From Sipunculus nudus (Eukaryota > Annelida > Sipuncula > Golfingiida > Sipunculidae): a stretch of 64,000 bases of DNA. The first letter of the stretch is position 1, and every line of letters starts with the position of its first letter. The notes under the pieces were generated by a model, which ran no database searches, had not been told where the DNA came from, and saw only the letters and a list, made by a program, of their open reading frames with translations. Shown here one piece after another: positions 50,701 to 63,595 of the stretch. The stretch covers positions 63,237,389 through 63,301,388 of the forward strand of contig CM049315.1 of the NCBI GenBank assembly GCA_026874595.1. The letters are read 5' to 3'. The translations under genes were made by a program, and so were the position numbers.

Positions 50701-53427
50701 TCAGGAACGTGTGTTGTGCAAAAATTACAGATTTCAATTGCAAAAGAAGCAATTCAGAAGCTTCATTAGGCCGTTTAGAATCAGATACAAACGTCTTTTA
50801 CGACGAAATCAGCTCGGTTTTTTCGTAATACAAGATCGTGATTTGTGCAGAAACGGCTAATATAAACTGGGATAGAAACGTTTAAATAGCTTCATTATGC
50901 CATTTAGAAATTGTTAAAAACGTCGCTTTTGCTGAAATCAGATCGGTTTTCGCTTAGTACAAGATCGTGTTGTGCAAAAGAGAAGATTAAAATTGCAAAA
51001 GAAGCAATTCAGAAGCTCCATTAGGCCATTTAGAACCGGGTAGAAACATCGATCTCGCCGAAATCAGCTAGGTTTTTCCCTAATTCATAATCGTGTGTTG
51101 TGCAAAAATTGCAGATTTAAATTGCAAAAGAAGCAATTCAGAAACTTTATTAGGCCGTTTAGAATCAGATACAAACGTCTTTTACGCCGAAATCAGCTCG
51201 GTTTTTGCGTAATACAAGATCGTGTTTTGTGCAAAGATGACCGATTTAAACTGCGAAAGAAGAGTTTTAAAAGCTTCATCAGGCCATTAAGAACCAGTTA
51301 GCAACGTCGTTTTTGCTGAAATCAGTTCGTTTTTTTTTGCGTAATTTAAAATCGTCTGTTGTGCAAAGATGACCGATTTAAACTGCTAAGGAAGCGTTTT
51401 AGAAGCTTCATCAGGCCATTAAGAACCAGTTAGCAACGTCGTTTTTGCTGAAATCAGTTCGGTTTTTTTTGCGTAATTCAAAATCGTCTGTTGTGCAAAG
51501 ATGACCGATTTAAACTGCTAAAGAAGCGTTTTAGAAGCTTCATCAGGCAATTAAGAAGTTAGAAACGTCGTTTTTGCTAAAATCAGCTCGATTTTTTAGC
51601 GTAATATAAGATGGTGTTTGTCCAAAGATGACCGATTTAAACTGCGAAAGAAGCGTTTTAAAAGCTTCATCAGGCCATTAAGAACCAGTTAGCAACGTCG
51701 TTTTTGCTGAAATCAGCTCGATTTTTTAGCGTAATATAAGATGGTGTTTGTCCAAAGATGACCGATTTAAACAGCAAAAGAAGCTATTCAGAAGCTCCAT
51801 CAGGCCATTAAGAACCTGGTACAAACATCGATCTCGCCTAAATCAGCTGGGTTTTTTGCCTAATTCATGATCGTGTGTTGTGCAAAAATTGCAGATTTAA
51901 ATTGCAAAAGAAGCATTTCAGAAGCTTCATTAGGCCGTTTAGAACCAGATACAAACATCTTTTACACCGAAATCAGCTCGGTTTTTGCGTAATACAAGAT
52001 CGTGTTTTGTGCAAAGATGACCGATTTAAACTGCAAAAGAAGCGTTTAAGAAGCTTTTTCAGGCCATTAAGAATCAGTTAGGAACGTCGTTTTTGCTGAA
52101 ATCAGCTCGGTTTTTTTTGCGTAATATAAGATCGTGTGTTGTGCAAAGATGATGATTTAAACTGCAAAAGAAGCGTTTGAGAAACTTCATTAGGCCATTT
52201 AGAACCAGTTACAAATGTCGTTTTTTTTGCCGAAATCAGCTCGGTTTTTCCGTAATATAGGATCCTCTTTTGTGCAAAATGGCCGATTTAAACTGCGATA
52301 GAAGCGTTTTATTAGCTTCATTAGGCCATTTAGAAATTGGTAAAAACGTCGCTCTTGCGGAAATCAAATCGGTTTTCGCGTAATACAACATCGTGTTGTG
52401 CAAAATAGAAGATTAAAATTGCAAAAGAAGCAATTCAGAAGCTCCATTAAGCCATTTAGAACCGGGTACAAACATCGATCTCGCCGAAATCAGCTAGGTT
52501 TTTGGCTAATTCAGGAACGTGTGTTGTGCAAAAATTACAGATTTCAATTGCAAAAGAAGCAATTCAGAAGCTTCATTAGGCCGTTTAGAATCAGATACAA
52601 ACGTCTTTTACGACGAAATCAGCTCGGTTTTTTCGTAATACAAGATCGTGATTTGTGCAGAAACGGCTAATATAAACTGCGATAGAAGCGTTTAAATAGC
52701 TTCATTATGCCATTTAGAAATTGTTAAAAACGTCGCTTTTGCTGAAATCAGATCGGTTTTCGCTTAGTACAAGATCGTGTTGTGCAAAAGAGAAGATTAA
52801 AATTGCAAAAGAAGCAATTCAGAAGCTCCATTAGGCCATTTAGAACCGGGTAGAAACATCGATCTCGCCGAAATCAGCTAGGTTTTTCCCTAATTCATAA
52901 TCGTGTGTTGTGCAAAAATTGCAGATTTAAATTGCAAAAGAAGCAATTCAGAAACTTTATTAGGCCGTTTAGAATCAGATACAAACGTCTTTTACGCCGA
53001 AATCAGCTCGGTTTTTGCGTAATACAAGATCGTGTTTTGTGCAAAGATGACCGATTTAAACTGCGAAAGAAGAGTTTTAAAAGCTTCATCAGGCCATTAA
53101 GAACCAGTTAGCAACGTCGTTTTTGCTGAAATCAGTTCGGTTTTTTTTGCGTAATTTAAAATCGTCTGTTGTGCAAAGATGACCGATTTAAACTGCTAAG
53201 GAAGCGTTTTAGAAGCTTCATCAGGCCATTTAGAACCAGTTAGCAACGTCGTTTTTGCTGAAATCAGTTCGGTTTTTTTTGCGTAATTCAAAATCGTCTG
53301 TTGTGCAAAGATGACCGATTTAAACTGCTAAAGAAGCGTTTTAGAAGCTTCATCAGGCAATTAAGAAGTTAGAAACGTCGTTTTTGCTAAAATCAGCTCG
53401 ATTTTTTAGCGTAATATAAGATGGTGT
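47751..53427 (+). repeat. D-phase HOR unit 2 (5,677 bp, 44 monomers)
   Basis: Starts with a D monomer whose palindrome gatcatgatc lies at 47,871-47,880. It lacks the S block of the previous unit. It contains a 1,811-bp tandem duplication (49,821-51,631 and 51,632-53,441), which accounts for much of its length. Landmarks recur in the next unit at 5,677 bp (48,223 to 53,900; 48,742 to 54,419). Confidence 0.88.
49821..51631 (+). repeat. 14-monomer tandem duplication, copy 1 (1,811 bp)
   Basis: The ccgatttaaactgcgaaaga box at 49,821 recurs at 51,632 with everything after it in the same order (50,064 to 51,875; 51,095 to 52,905). 1,811 bp is 14 monomers plus 5 bp. A shared private marker is gaagctattcagaagctcc (49,971 and 51,781), where other copies have gaagcaattcag. 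The T-tract of the same monomer is 10 at 50,300-50,309 but 8 at 52,111-52,118. Confidence 0.92.
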
Positions 53428-53441
53428 TTGTCCAAAGATGA
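51632..53441 (+). repeat. 14-monomer tandem duplication, copy 2 (1,810 bp)
   Basis: Second copy of 49,821-51,631. Its left edge joins ggtgtttgtccaaagatga (the sequence normally upstream of a D monomer) to ccgatttaaactgcgaaag. At its right edge the same upstream box correctly leads into the D monomer at 53,428. Both edges lie at the same position within the monomer, as expected for unequal exchange between aligned repeats. Confidence 0.92.
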
Positions 53442-55357
53442 CCGATTTAAACTGCAAAAGAAGAGTTTAAGAAGCTTCAATAGGCCACTTAAAACCAGTT
53501 ACAAAGATCTTTTTTGCCGAAATCGACTCGGTTTTTGCGTTATAATAGATCATGATCCGTGCAAAAATGGTCAGTTTAAACTGCGAAAGAAGCGTTTCAG
53601 AAACTTCATTAGGCGACTTAAAACCCGTTACAATCGTCGTTTTCGTCGCAATCAGCTCGGTTTTCGCGTACTACAAGATCGTGTGTTGTGCAAAAATGGC
53701 CGTTCAAATTGCAAATGAAGCGTTTTAATAGCTTCATCAGGCCATTTAAAACAAGTTACAAACGTCGTTTTTGCCGAAATCAGCTAGGTTTTCGCTTTAA
53801 ACAAGATCGTGTCTTGTGCAATGATCACCGATTTAAACTGTGAAAGAAGCGTTTTAGAAGCTTCATCAGGCCATTAAGAACCAGTTAGAAACGTCGTTTT
53901 TGCTGAAATCAGCTCGATTTTTTTTGCGTAATGCAAGATCGTGTTTGTGCAAATATTGCAGATTTAAATTGCAAAAGAATCAATTCAGGAGCTTTATTAG
54001 GCCATTTAAAACCAGATACCAACGTCTTTTCCGCCGAAATCAGCTCGGTTTTTGCGTAATACAAGACCGTGTTTTGTGCAAAGATGACCGATTTAAACTG
54101 CCAAGGAAGCCTTTTAGAAGCTTCATCAGGCCATCAAAAACCAGTTAGTAACGTCGTTTTTGCTGAAATCAGCTCGATTTTTTGCGTAATACAAGATAGT
54201 GTTTTGTGCAAAGATGACCGATTTAAACTGCTAAAGAAGCGTTTTAGAAGCTTCATCAGGCCACTAAGAACCAGTTAGAAACGTCTTTTACGCCGAAATC
54301 AGCTCGTTTTTTTCGTAATACAAGATCGTGATTTGTGCAGAAACGGCTGATTTAAACTGCAATAGAAGCGTTTTAATAGCTTCATTAGGCCATTTAGAAA
54401 TTGGTAAAAACGTAGCTCTTGCTGAAATCCGATCGGTTTCGCGTAATACAACATCGTGTTGTGCAAAATAGAAGATTAAAATTGCAAAAGAAGCAATTCA
54501 GAAGCTCCATTAGGCCATTTAGAACCGGGTACAAACATCGATCTCGCCGAAATCAGCTAGGTTTTTGGCTAATTCAGGAACGTGTGTTGTGCAAAAATTA
54601 CAGATTTCAATTGCAAAAGAAGCAATTCAGAAGCTTCATTAGGCCGTTTAGAATCAGATACAAACGTCTTTTACGACGAAATCAGCTCGGTTTTTTCGTA
54701 ATACAAGATCGTGATTTGTGCAGAAACGGCTAATATAAACTGCGATAGAAGCGTTTAAATAGCTTCATTATGCCATTTAGAAATTGTTAAAAACGTCGCT
54801 TTTGCTGAAATCAGATCGGTTTTCCCTTAGTACAAGATCGTGTTGTGCAAAAGAGAAGATTAAAATTGCAAAAGAAGCAATTCAGAAGCTCCATTAGGCC
54901 ATTTAGAACCGGGTACAAACATCGATCTCGCCGAAATCAGCTAGGTTTTTCCCTAATTCATGATCGTGTGTTGTGCAAAAATTGCAGATTTAAATTGCAA
55001 AAGAAGCAATTCAGAAACTTTATTAGGCCGTTTAGAATCAGATACAAACGTCTTTTACGCCGAAATCAGCTCGGTTTTTGCGTAATACAAGATCGTGTTT
55101 TGTGCAAAGATGACCGATTTAAACTGCGAAAGAAGCGTTTTAAAAGCTTCATCAGGCCATTAAGAACCAGTTAGCAACGTCGTTTTTGCTGAAATCAGTT
55201 CGGTTTTTTTTGCGTAATTCAAAATCGTCTGTTGTGCAAAGATGACCGATTTAAACTGCTAAAGAAGCGTTTTAGAAGCTTCATCAGGCAATTAAGAAGT
55301 TAGAAACGTCGTTTTTGCTAAAATCAGCTCGCTTTTTAGCGTAATATAAGATGGTGT
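53428..55357 (+). repeat. D-phase HOR unit 3 (1,930 bp, 15 monomers)
   Basis: The shortest D-to-D unit. It contains the D monomer, the S-block-like cgttttaatagcttcatcagg monomer, the ttttccgccgaaatcag monomers near 54,030, and two gtgcaaaatagaag-type starts (about 54,461 and 54,845, 384 bp apart). It can be taken as the minimal form of the right-hand HOR; later units are this plus inserted blocks. Confidence 0.9.
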
Positions 55358-57678
55358 TTGTCCAAAGATGACCGATTTAAACTGCAAAAGAAGAGTTTAA
55401 GAAGCTTCAATAGGCCACTTAAAACCAGTTACAAAGATCTTTTTTGCCGAAATCGACTCGGTTTTTGCGTTATAATAGATCATGATCCGTGCAAAAATGG
55501 TCAGTTTAAACTGCGAAAGAAGCGTTTCAGAAACTTCATTAGGCGACTTAAAACCCGTTACAATCGTCGTTTTCGTCGCAATCAGCTCGGTTTTCGCGTA
55601 CTACAAGATCGTGTGTTGTGCAAAAATGGCCGTTTAAATTGCAAATGAAGCGTTTTAATAGCTTCATCAGGCCATTTAAAACAAGTTACAAACGTCGTTT
55701 TTGCCGAAATCAGCTCGGTTTTCGCTTTAAACATGATCGTGTCTTGTGCAATGATCACCGATTTAAACTGTGAAAGAAGCGTTTTAGAAGCTTCATCAGG
55801 CCATTAAGAACCAGTTAGAAACGTCGTTTTTGCTGAAATCAGCTCGATTTTTTTTTTTTTTGCGTAATGCAAGATCGTGTTTGTGCAAATATTGCATATT
55901 TAAATTGCAAAAGAATCAATTAAGGAGCTTTATTAGGCCATTTAAAACCAGATACCAACGTCTTTTCCGCCGAAATCAGCTCGGTTTTTGCGTAATACAA
56001 GACCGTGTTTTGTGCAAAGATGACCGATTTAAACTGCCAAGGAAGCCTTTTAGAAGCTTCATCAGGCCATCAAAAACCAGTTAGTAACGTCGTTTTTGCT
56101 GAAATCAGCTCGATTTTTTGCGTAATACAAAATCGTGTGTTGTGCAAAGATGACAGATTTAAACTGCTAAAGAAGCGTTTTAGAAGCTTCATCAGGCCAT
56201 TAAGAACCAGTTAGAAACGTCTTTTACGCCGAAATCAGCTCTTTTTTTCGTAATACAAGATCGTGATTTGTGCAGAAACGGATGATTTAAACTGCGATAG
56301 AAGCGTTTTAATAGCTTCATTAGGCCATTTAGAAATTGGTAAAAACGTCGCTCTTGCAGAAATCAAATCGGTTTTCGCGTAATACAACATCGTGTTGTGC
56401 AAAATAGAAGATTAAAATTGCAAAAGAAGCAATTCAGAAGCTCCATTAGGCCATTTAGAACCGGGTACAAACATCGATCTCGCCGAAATCAGCTAGGTTT
56501 TTGGCTAATTCAGGAACGTGTGTTGTGCAAAAATTACAGATTTCAATTGCAAAAGAAGCAATTCAGAAGCTTCATTAGGCCGTTTAGAATCAGATACAAA
56601 CGTCTGTTACGACGAAATCAGCTCGGTTTTTTCGTAATACAAGATCGTGATTTGTACAGAAACGGCTAAAATAAACTGCGATAGAAGCGTTTAAATAGCT
56701 TCATTAGGCCATTTAGAAATTGTTAAAAACGTCGCTTTTGCTGAAATCAGATCGGTTTTCGCGTAATACAACATCGTGTTGTGCAAAATAGAAGATGAAA
56801 ATTGCAAAAGAAGCAATTCAGAAGCTCCATTAGGCCATTTAGAACCGGGTACAAACATCGATCTCGCCGAAATCAGCTAGGTTTTTGGCTAATTCAGGAA
56901 CGTGTGTTGTGCAAAAATTACAGATTTCAATTGCAAAAGAAGCAATTCAGAAGCTTCATAAGGCCGTTTAGAATCAGATACAAACGTCTTTTACGACGAA
57001 ATCAGCTCGGTTTTTTCGTAATACAAGATCGTGATTTGTGCAGAAACGGCTAATATAAACTGCGATAGAAGCGTTTAAATAGCTTCATTATGCCATTTAG
57101 AAATTGTTAAAAACGTCGCTTTTGCTGAAATCAGATCGGTTTTCGCTTAGTACAAGATCGTGTTGTGCAAAAGAGAAGATTAAAATTGCAAAAGAAGCAA
57201 TTCAGAAGCTCCATTAGGCCATTTAGAACCGGGTACAAACATCGATCTCGCCGAAATCAGCTAGGTTTTTCCCTAATTCATGATCGTGTGTTGTGCAAAA
57301 ATTGCAGATTTAAATTGCAAAAGAAGCAATTCAGAAACTTTATTAGGCCGTTTAGAATCAGATACAAACGTCTTTTACGCCGAAATCAGCTCGGTTTTTG
57401 CGTAATACAAGATCGTGTTTTGTGCAAAGATGACCGATTTAAACTGCGAAAGAAGCGTTTTAAAAGCTTCATCAGGCCATTAAGAACCAGTTAGCAACGT
57501 CGTTTTTGCTGAAATCAGTTCGGTTTTTTTTGCGTAATTCAAAATCGTCTGTTGTGCAAAGATGACCGGTTTAAACTGCTAAAGAAGCGTTTTAGAAGCT
57601 TCATCAGGCAATTAAGAAGTTAGAAACGTCGTTTTTGCTAAAATCAGCTCGATTTTTTAGCGTAATATAAGATGGTGT
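55358..57678 (+). repeat. D-phase HOR unit 4 (2,321 bp, 18 monomers)
   Basis: Same order as unit 3 but with one extra 384-bp W-F-R trimer: starts at 56,397, 56,781 and 57,165 against two starts in unit 3. The trimer plus a few small indels accounts for the 391-bp length difference. Private features include a T-tract of 14 at 55,848-55,861 and attgcatatttaaattgc near 55,892. Confidence 0.92.
55848..55861 (+). repeat. Expanded T-tract (T14) in a second monomer lineage
   Basis: Here the tract follows ctcga, not ctcgg, and precedes gcgtaatgcaagatcg. The same monomer in other units has T8-T9 (near 43,103, 48,240, 53,928, 58,169 and 61,129). The expansion is therefore private to this HOR unit and independent of the ctcgg lineage. 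Confidence 0.85.
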
Positions 57679-60636
57679 TTGTCCAAAGATGACCGATTTA
57701 AACTGCAAAAGAAGAGTTTAAGAAGCTTCAATAGGCCACTTAAAACCAGTTACAAAGATCTTTTTTGCCGAAATCGACTCGGTTTTTGCGTTATAATAGA
57801 TCATGATCCGTGCAAAAATGGTCAGTTTAAACTGCGAAACAAGCGTTTCAGAAACTTCATTAGGCGACTTAAAACCCGTTACAATCGTCGTTTTCGTCGC
57901 AATCAGCTCGGTTTTCGCGTACTACAAGATCGTGTGTTGTGCAAAAATGGCCGTTCAAATTGCAAATGAAGCGTTTTAATAGCTTCATCAGGCCATTTAA
58001 AACAAGTTACAAACGTCGTTTTTGCCGAAATCAGCTCGGTTTTCGCTTTAAACAAGATCGTGTCTTGTGCAATGATCACCGATTTAAACTGTGAAAGAAG
58101 CGTTTTAGAAGCTTCATCAGGCCATTAAGAACCAGTTAGAAACGTCGTTTTTCCTGAAATCAGCTCGATTTTTTTTTGCGTAATGCAAGATCGTGTTTGT
58201 GCAAATATTGCAGATTTAAATTGCAAAAGAATCAATTAAGGAGCTTTATTAGGCCATTTAAAACCAGATACCAACGTCTTTTCCGCCGAAATCAGCTCGG
58301 TTTTTGCGTAATACAAGACCGTGTTTTGTGCAAAGATGACCGATTTAAACTGCCAAGGAAGCCTTTTAGAAGCTTCATCAGGCCATCAAAAACCAGTTAG
58401 TAACGTCGTTTTTGCTGAAATCAGCTCGATTTTTTGCGTAATACAAAATCGTGTGTTGTGCAAAGATGACCGATTTAAACTGCTAAAGAAGCGTTTTAGA
58501 AGCTTCATCAGGCCATTAAGAACCAGTTAGAAACGTCTTTTACGCCGAAATCAGCTCTTTTTTTCGTAATACATGATCGTGATTTGTGCACAAACGGCTG
58601 ATTTAAACTGCGATAGAAGCGTTTTAATAGCTTCATTAGGCCATTTAGAAATTGGTAAAAACGTCGCTCTTGCTGAAATCAGATCAGTTTTCGCGTAATA
58701 CAACATCGTGTTGTGCAAAATAGAAGATTAAAATTGCAAAAGAAGCAATTCAGAAGCTCCATTAGGCAATTTAGAACCGGATACAAATATCCATCTCGCC
58801 GAAATCAGCTAGGTTTTTGGCTAATTCAGGAACGTGTGTTGTGCAAAAATTACAGATTTCAATTGCAAAAGAAGCAATTCAGAGGCTTCATTAGGCCGTT
58901 TAGAATCAGATACAAACGTCTTTTACGACGAAATCAGCTCGGTTTTTTCGTAATACAAGATCGTGATTTGTGCAGAAACGGCTAATATAAACTGCGATAG
59001 AAGCGTTTAAATAGCTTCATTAGGCCATTTAGAAATTGTTAAAAACGTCGCTCTTGCTGAAATCAGATCGGTTTTTGCGTAATACAAGATCGTGTTTTGT
59101 GCAAAGATGACCGATTTAAACTACTAAAGAAGCGTTTTAGAAGCTTCATCAGGCCACTAAGAACCAGTTAGAAACGTCTTTTACGCCGAAATCAGCTCGT
59201 TTTTTTCGTAATACAAGATCGTGATTTGTGCAGAAACGGCTGATTTAAACTGCAATAGAAGCGTTTTAATAGCTTCATTAGGCCATTTAGAAATTGGTAA
59301 AAACGTCGCTCTTGCAGAAATCAAATCGGTTTTCGCGTAATACAACATCGTGTTGTGCAAAATAGAAGATTAAAATTGCAAAAGAAGCAATTCAGAAGCT
59401 CCATTAGGCCATTTAGAACCGGGTACAAACATCGATCTCGCCGAAATCAGCTAGGTTTTTGGCTAATTCAGGAACGTGTGTTGTGCAAAAATTACAGATT
59501 TCAATTGCAAAAGAAGCAATTCAGAAGCTTCATTAGGCCGTTTAGAATCAGATACAAACGTCTGTTACGACGAAATCAGCTCGGTTTTTTCGTAATACAA
59601 GATCGTGATTTGTACAGAAACGGCTAAAATAAACTGCGATAGAAGCGTTTAAATAGCTTCATTAGGCCATTTAGAAATTGTTAAAAACGTCGCTTTTGCT
59701 GAAATCAGATCGGTTTTCGCGTAATACAACATCGTGTTGTGCAAAATAGAAGATTAAAATTGCAAAAGAAGCAATTCAGAAGCTCCATTAGGCCATTTAG
59801 AACCGGGTACAAACATCGATCTCGCCGAAATCAGCTAGGTTTTTGGCTAATTCAGGAACGTGTGTTGTGCAAAAATTACAGATTTCAATTGCAAAAGAAG
59901 CAATTCAGAAGCTTCATAAGGCCGTTTAGAATCAGATACAAACGTCTTTTACGACGAAATCAGCTCGGTTTTTTCGTAATACAAGATCGTGATTTGTGCA
60001 GAAACGGCTAATATAAACTGCGATAGAAGCGTTTAAATAGCTTCATTATGCCATTTAGAAATTGTTAAAAACGTCGCTTTTGCTGAAATCAGATCGGTTT
60101 TCGCTTAGTACAAGATCGTGTTGTGCAAAAGAGAAGATTAAAATTGCAAAAGAAGCAATTCAGAAGCTCCATTAGGCCATTTAGAACCGGGTACAAACAT
60201 CGATCTCGCCGAAATCAGCTAGGTTTTTCCCTAATTCATGATCGTGTGTTGTGCAAAAATTGCAGATTTAAATTGCAAAAGAAGCAATTCAGAAACTTTA
60301 TTAGGCCGTTTAGAATCAGATACAAACGTCTTTTACGCCGAAATCAGCTCGGTTTTTGCGTAATACAAGATCGTGTTTTGTGCAAAGATGACCGATTTAA
60401 ACTGCGAAAGAAGCGTTTTAAAAGCTTCATCAGGCCATTAAGAACCAGTTAGCAACGTCGTTTTTGCTGAAATCAGTTCGGTTTTTTTTGCGTAATTCAA
60501 AATCGTCTGTTGTGCAAAGATGACCGGTTAAAACTGCTAAAGAAGCGTTTTAGAAGCTTCATCAGGCAATTAAGAAGTTAGAAACGTCGTTTTTGCTAAA
60601 ATCAGCTCGATTTTTTAGCGTAATATAAGATGGTGT
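57679..60636 (+). repeat. D-phase HOR unit 5 (2,958 bp, ~23 monomers)
   Basis: Same as unit 4 plus a 5-monomer block at about 58,713-59,354 (642 bp), which repeats a W-F-R start followed by ctactaaagaagcg and cactaagaacc monomers. Shared private markers with unit 6 are gcgaaacaagcgtttcag, aaactactaaagaagc, gattagaccggataca-type changes such as acaaatatccatc, and ttttcctgaaatcagc. The two are the closest pair of long units in the window. Confidence 0.93.
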
Positions 60637-63595
60637 TTGTCCAAAGATGACCGATTTAAACTGCAAAAGAAGAGTTTAAGAAGCTTCAATAGGCCACTTA
60701 AAACCAGTTACAAAGATCTTTTTTGCCGAAATCGACTCGGTTTTTGCGTTATAATAGATCATGATCCGTGCAAAAATGGTCAGTTTAAACTGCGAAACAA
60801 GCGTTTCAGAAACTTCATTAGGCGACTTAAAACCCGTTACAATCGTCGTTTTCGTCGCAATCAGCTCGGTTTTCGCGTACTACAAGATCGTGTGTTGTGC
60901 AAAAATGGCCGTTCAAATTGCAAATGAAGCGTTTTAATAGCTTCATCAGGCCATTTAAAACAAGTTACAAACGTCGTTTTTGCCGAAATCAGCTCGGTTT
61001 TCGCTTTAAACAAGATCGTGTCTTGTGCAATGATCACCGATTTAAACTGTGAAAGAAGCGTTTTAGAAGCTTCATCAGGCCATTAAGAACCAGTTAGAAA
61101 CGTCGTTTTTCCTGAAATCAGCTCGATTTTTTTTTTGCGTAATGCAAGATCCTGTTTGTGCAAATATTGCAGATTTAAATTGCAAAAGAATCAATTAAGG
61201 AGCTTTATTAGGCCATTTAAAACCAGATACCAACGTCTTTTCCGCCGAAATCAGCTCGGTTTTTGCGTAATACAAGACCGTGTTTTGTGCAAAGATGACC
61301 GATTTAAACTGCCAAGGAAGCCTTTTAGAAGCTTTATCAGGCCATCAAAAACCAGTTAGTAACGTCGTTTTTGCTGAAATCAGCTCGATTTTTTGCGTAA
61401 TACAAAATCGTGTGTTGTGCAAAGATGACCGATTTAAACTGCTAAAGAAGCGTTTTAGAAGCTTTATCAGGCCATTAAGAACCAGTTAGAAACGTCTTTT
61501 ACGCCGAAATCAGCTCTTTTTTTCGTAATACATGATCGTGATTTGTGCACAAACGGCTGATTTAAACTGCGATAGAAGCGTTTTAATAGCTTCATTAGGC
61601 CATTTAGAAATTGGTAAAAACGTCGCTCTTGCTGAAATCAGATCAGTTTTCGCGTAATACAACATCGTGTTGTGCAAAATAGAAGATTAAAATTGCAAAA
61701 GAAGCAATTCAGAAGCTCCATTAGGCAATTTAGAACCGGATACAAATATCCATCTCGCCGAAATCAGCTAGGTTTTTGGCTAATTCAGGAACGTGTGTTG
61801 TGCAAAAATTACAGATTTCAATTGCAAAAGAAGCAATTCAGAGGCTTCATTAGGCCGTTTAGAATCAGATACAAACGTCTTTTACGACGAAATCAGCTCG
61901 GTTTTTTCGTAATACAAGATCGTGATTTGTGCAGAAACGGCTAATATAAACTGCGATAGAAGCGTTTAAATAGCTTCATTAGGCCATTTAGAAATTGTTA
62001 AAAACGTCGCTCTTGCTGAAATCAGATCGGTTTTTGCGTAATACAAGATCGTGTTTTGTGCAAAGATGACCGATTTAAACTACTAAAGAAGCGTTTTAGA
62101 AGCTTCATCAGGCCACTAAGAACCAGTTAGAAACGTCTTTTTCGCCGAAATCAGCTCGTTTTTTTCGTAATACAAGATCGTGATTTGTGCAGAAACGGCT
62201 GATTTAAACTGCAATAGAAGCGTTTTAATAGCTTCATTAGGCCATTTAGAAATTGGTAAAAACGTCGCTCTTGCAGAAATCAAATCGGTTTTCGCGTAAT
62301 ACAACATCGTGTTGTGCAAAATAGAAGATTAAAATTGCAAAAGAAGCAATTCAGAAGCTCCATTAGGCCATTTAGAACCGGGTACAAACATCGATCTCGC
62401 CGAAATCAGCTAGGTTTTTGGCTAATTCAGGAACGTGTGTTGTGCAAAAATTACAGATTTCAATTGCAAAAGAAGCAATTCAGAAGCTTCATTAGGCCGT
62501 TTAGAATCAGATACAAACGTCTGTTACGACGAAATCAGCTCGGTTTTTTCGTAATACAAGATCGTGATTTGTACAGAAACGGCTAAAATAAACTGCGATA
62601 GAAGCGTTTAAATAGCTTCATTAGGCCATTTAGAAATTGTTAAAAACGTCGCTTTTGCTGAAATCAGATCGGTTTTCGCGTAATACAACATCGTGTTGTG
62701 CAAAATAGATGATTAAAATTGCAAAAGAAGCAATTCAGAAGCTCCATTAGGCCATTTAGAACCGGGTACAAACATCGATCTCGCCGAAATCAGCTAGGTT
62801 TTTGGCTAATTCAGGAACGTGTGTTGTGCAAAAATTACAGATTTCAATTGCAAAAGAAGCAATTCAGAAGCTTCATAAGGCCGTTTAGAATCAGATACAA
62901 ACGTCTTTTACGACGAAATCAGCTCGGTTTTTTCGTAATACAAGATCGTGATTTGTGCAGAAACGGCTAATATAAACTGCGATAGAAGCGTTTAAATAGC
63001 TTCATTATGCCATTTAGAAATTGTTAAAAACGTCGCTTTTGCTGAAATCAGATCGGTTTTCGCTTAGTACAAGATCGTGTTGTGCAAAAGAGAAGATTAA
63101 AATTGCAAAAGAAGCAATTCAGAAGCTCCATTAGGCCATTTAGAACCGGGTACAAACATCGATCTCGCCGAAATCAGCTAGGTTTTTCCCTAATTCATGA
63201 TCGTGTGTTGTGCAAAAATTGCAGATTTAAATTGCAAAAGAAGCAATTCAGAAACTTTATTAGGCCGTTTAGAATCAGATACAAACGTCTTTTACGCCGA
63301 AATCAGCTCGGTTTTTGCGTAATACAAGATCGTGTTTTGTGCAAAGATGACCGATTTAAACTGCGAAAGAAGCGTTTTAAAAGCTTCATCAGGCCATTAA
63401 GAACCAGTTAGCAACGTCGTTTTTGCTGAAATCAGTTCGGTTTTTTTTGCGTAATTCAAAATCGTCTGTTGTGCAAAGATGACCGGTTTAAACTGCTAAA
63501 GAAGCGTTTTAGAAGCTTCATCAGGCAATTAAGAAGTTAGAAACGTCGTTTTTGCTAAAATCAGCTCGATTTTTTAGCGTAATATAAGATGGTGT
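60637..63595 (+). repeat. D-phase HOR unit 6 (2,959 bp, ~23 monomers)
   Basis: Near-identical tandem copy of unit 5 at an offset of 2,958-2,959 bp (58,713 to 61,672; 59,355 to 62,314; 60,123 to 63,082). Differences by eye are few: gatcctgtttgtg near 61,150, gcttttatcagg-type changes (gaagctttatcagg) near 61,331 and 61,459, ctttttcgccg near 62,138, and ataga-tgattaaaa near 62,707. Confidence 0.93.
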
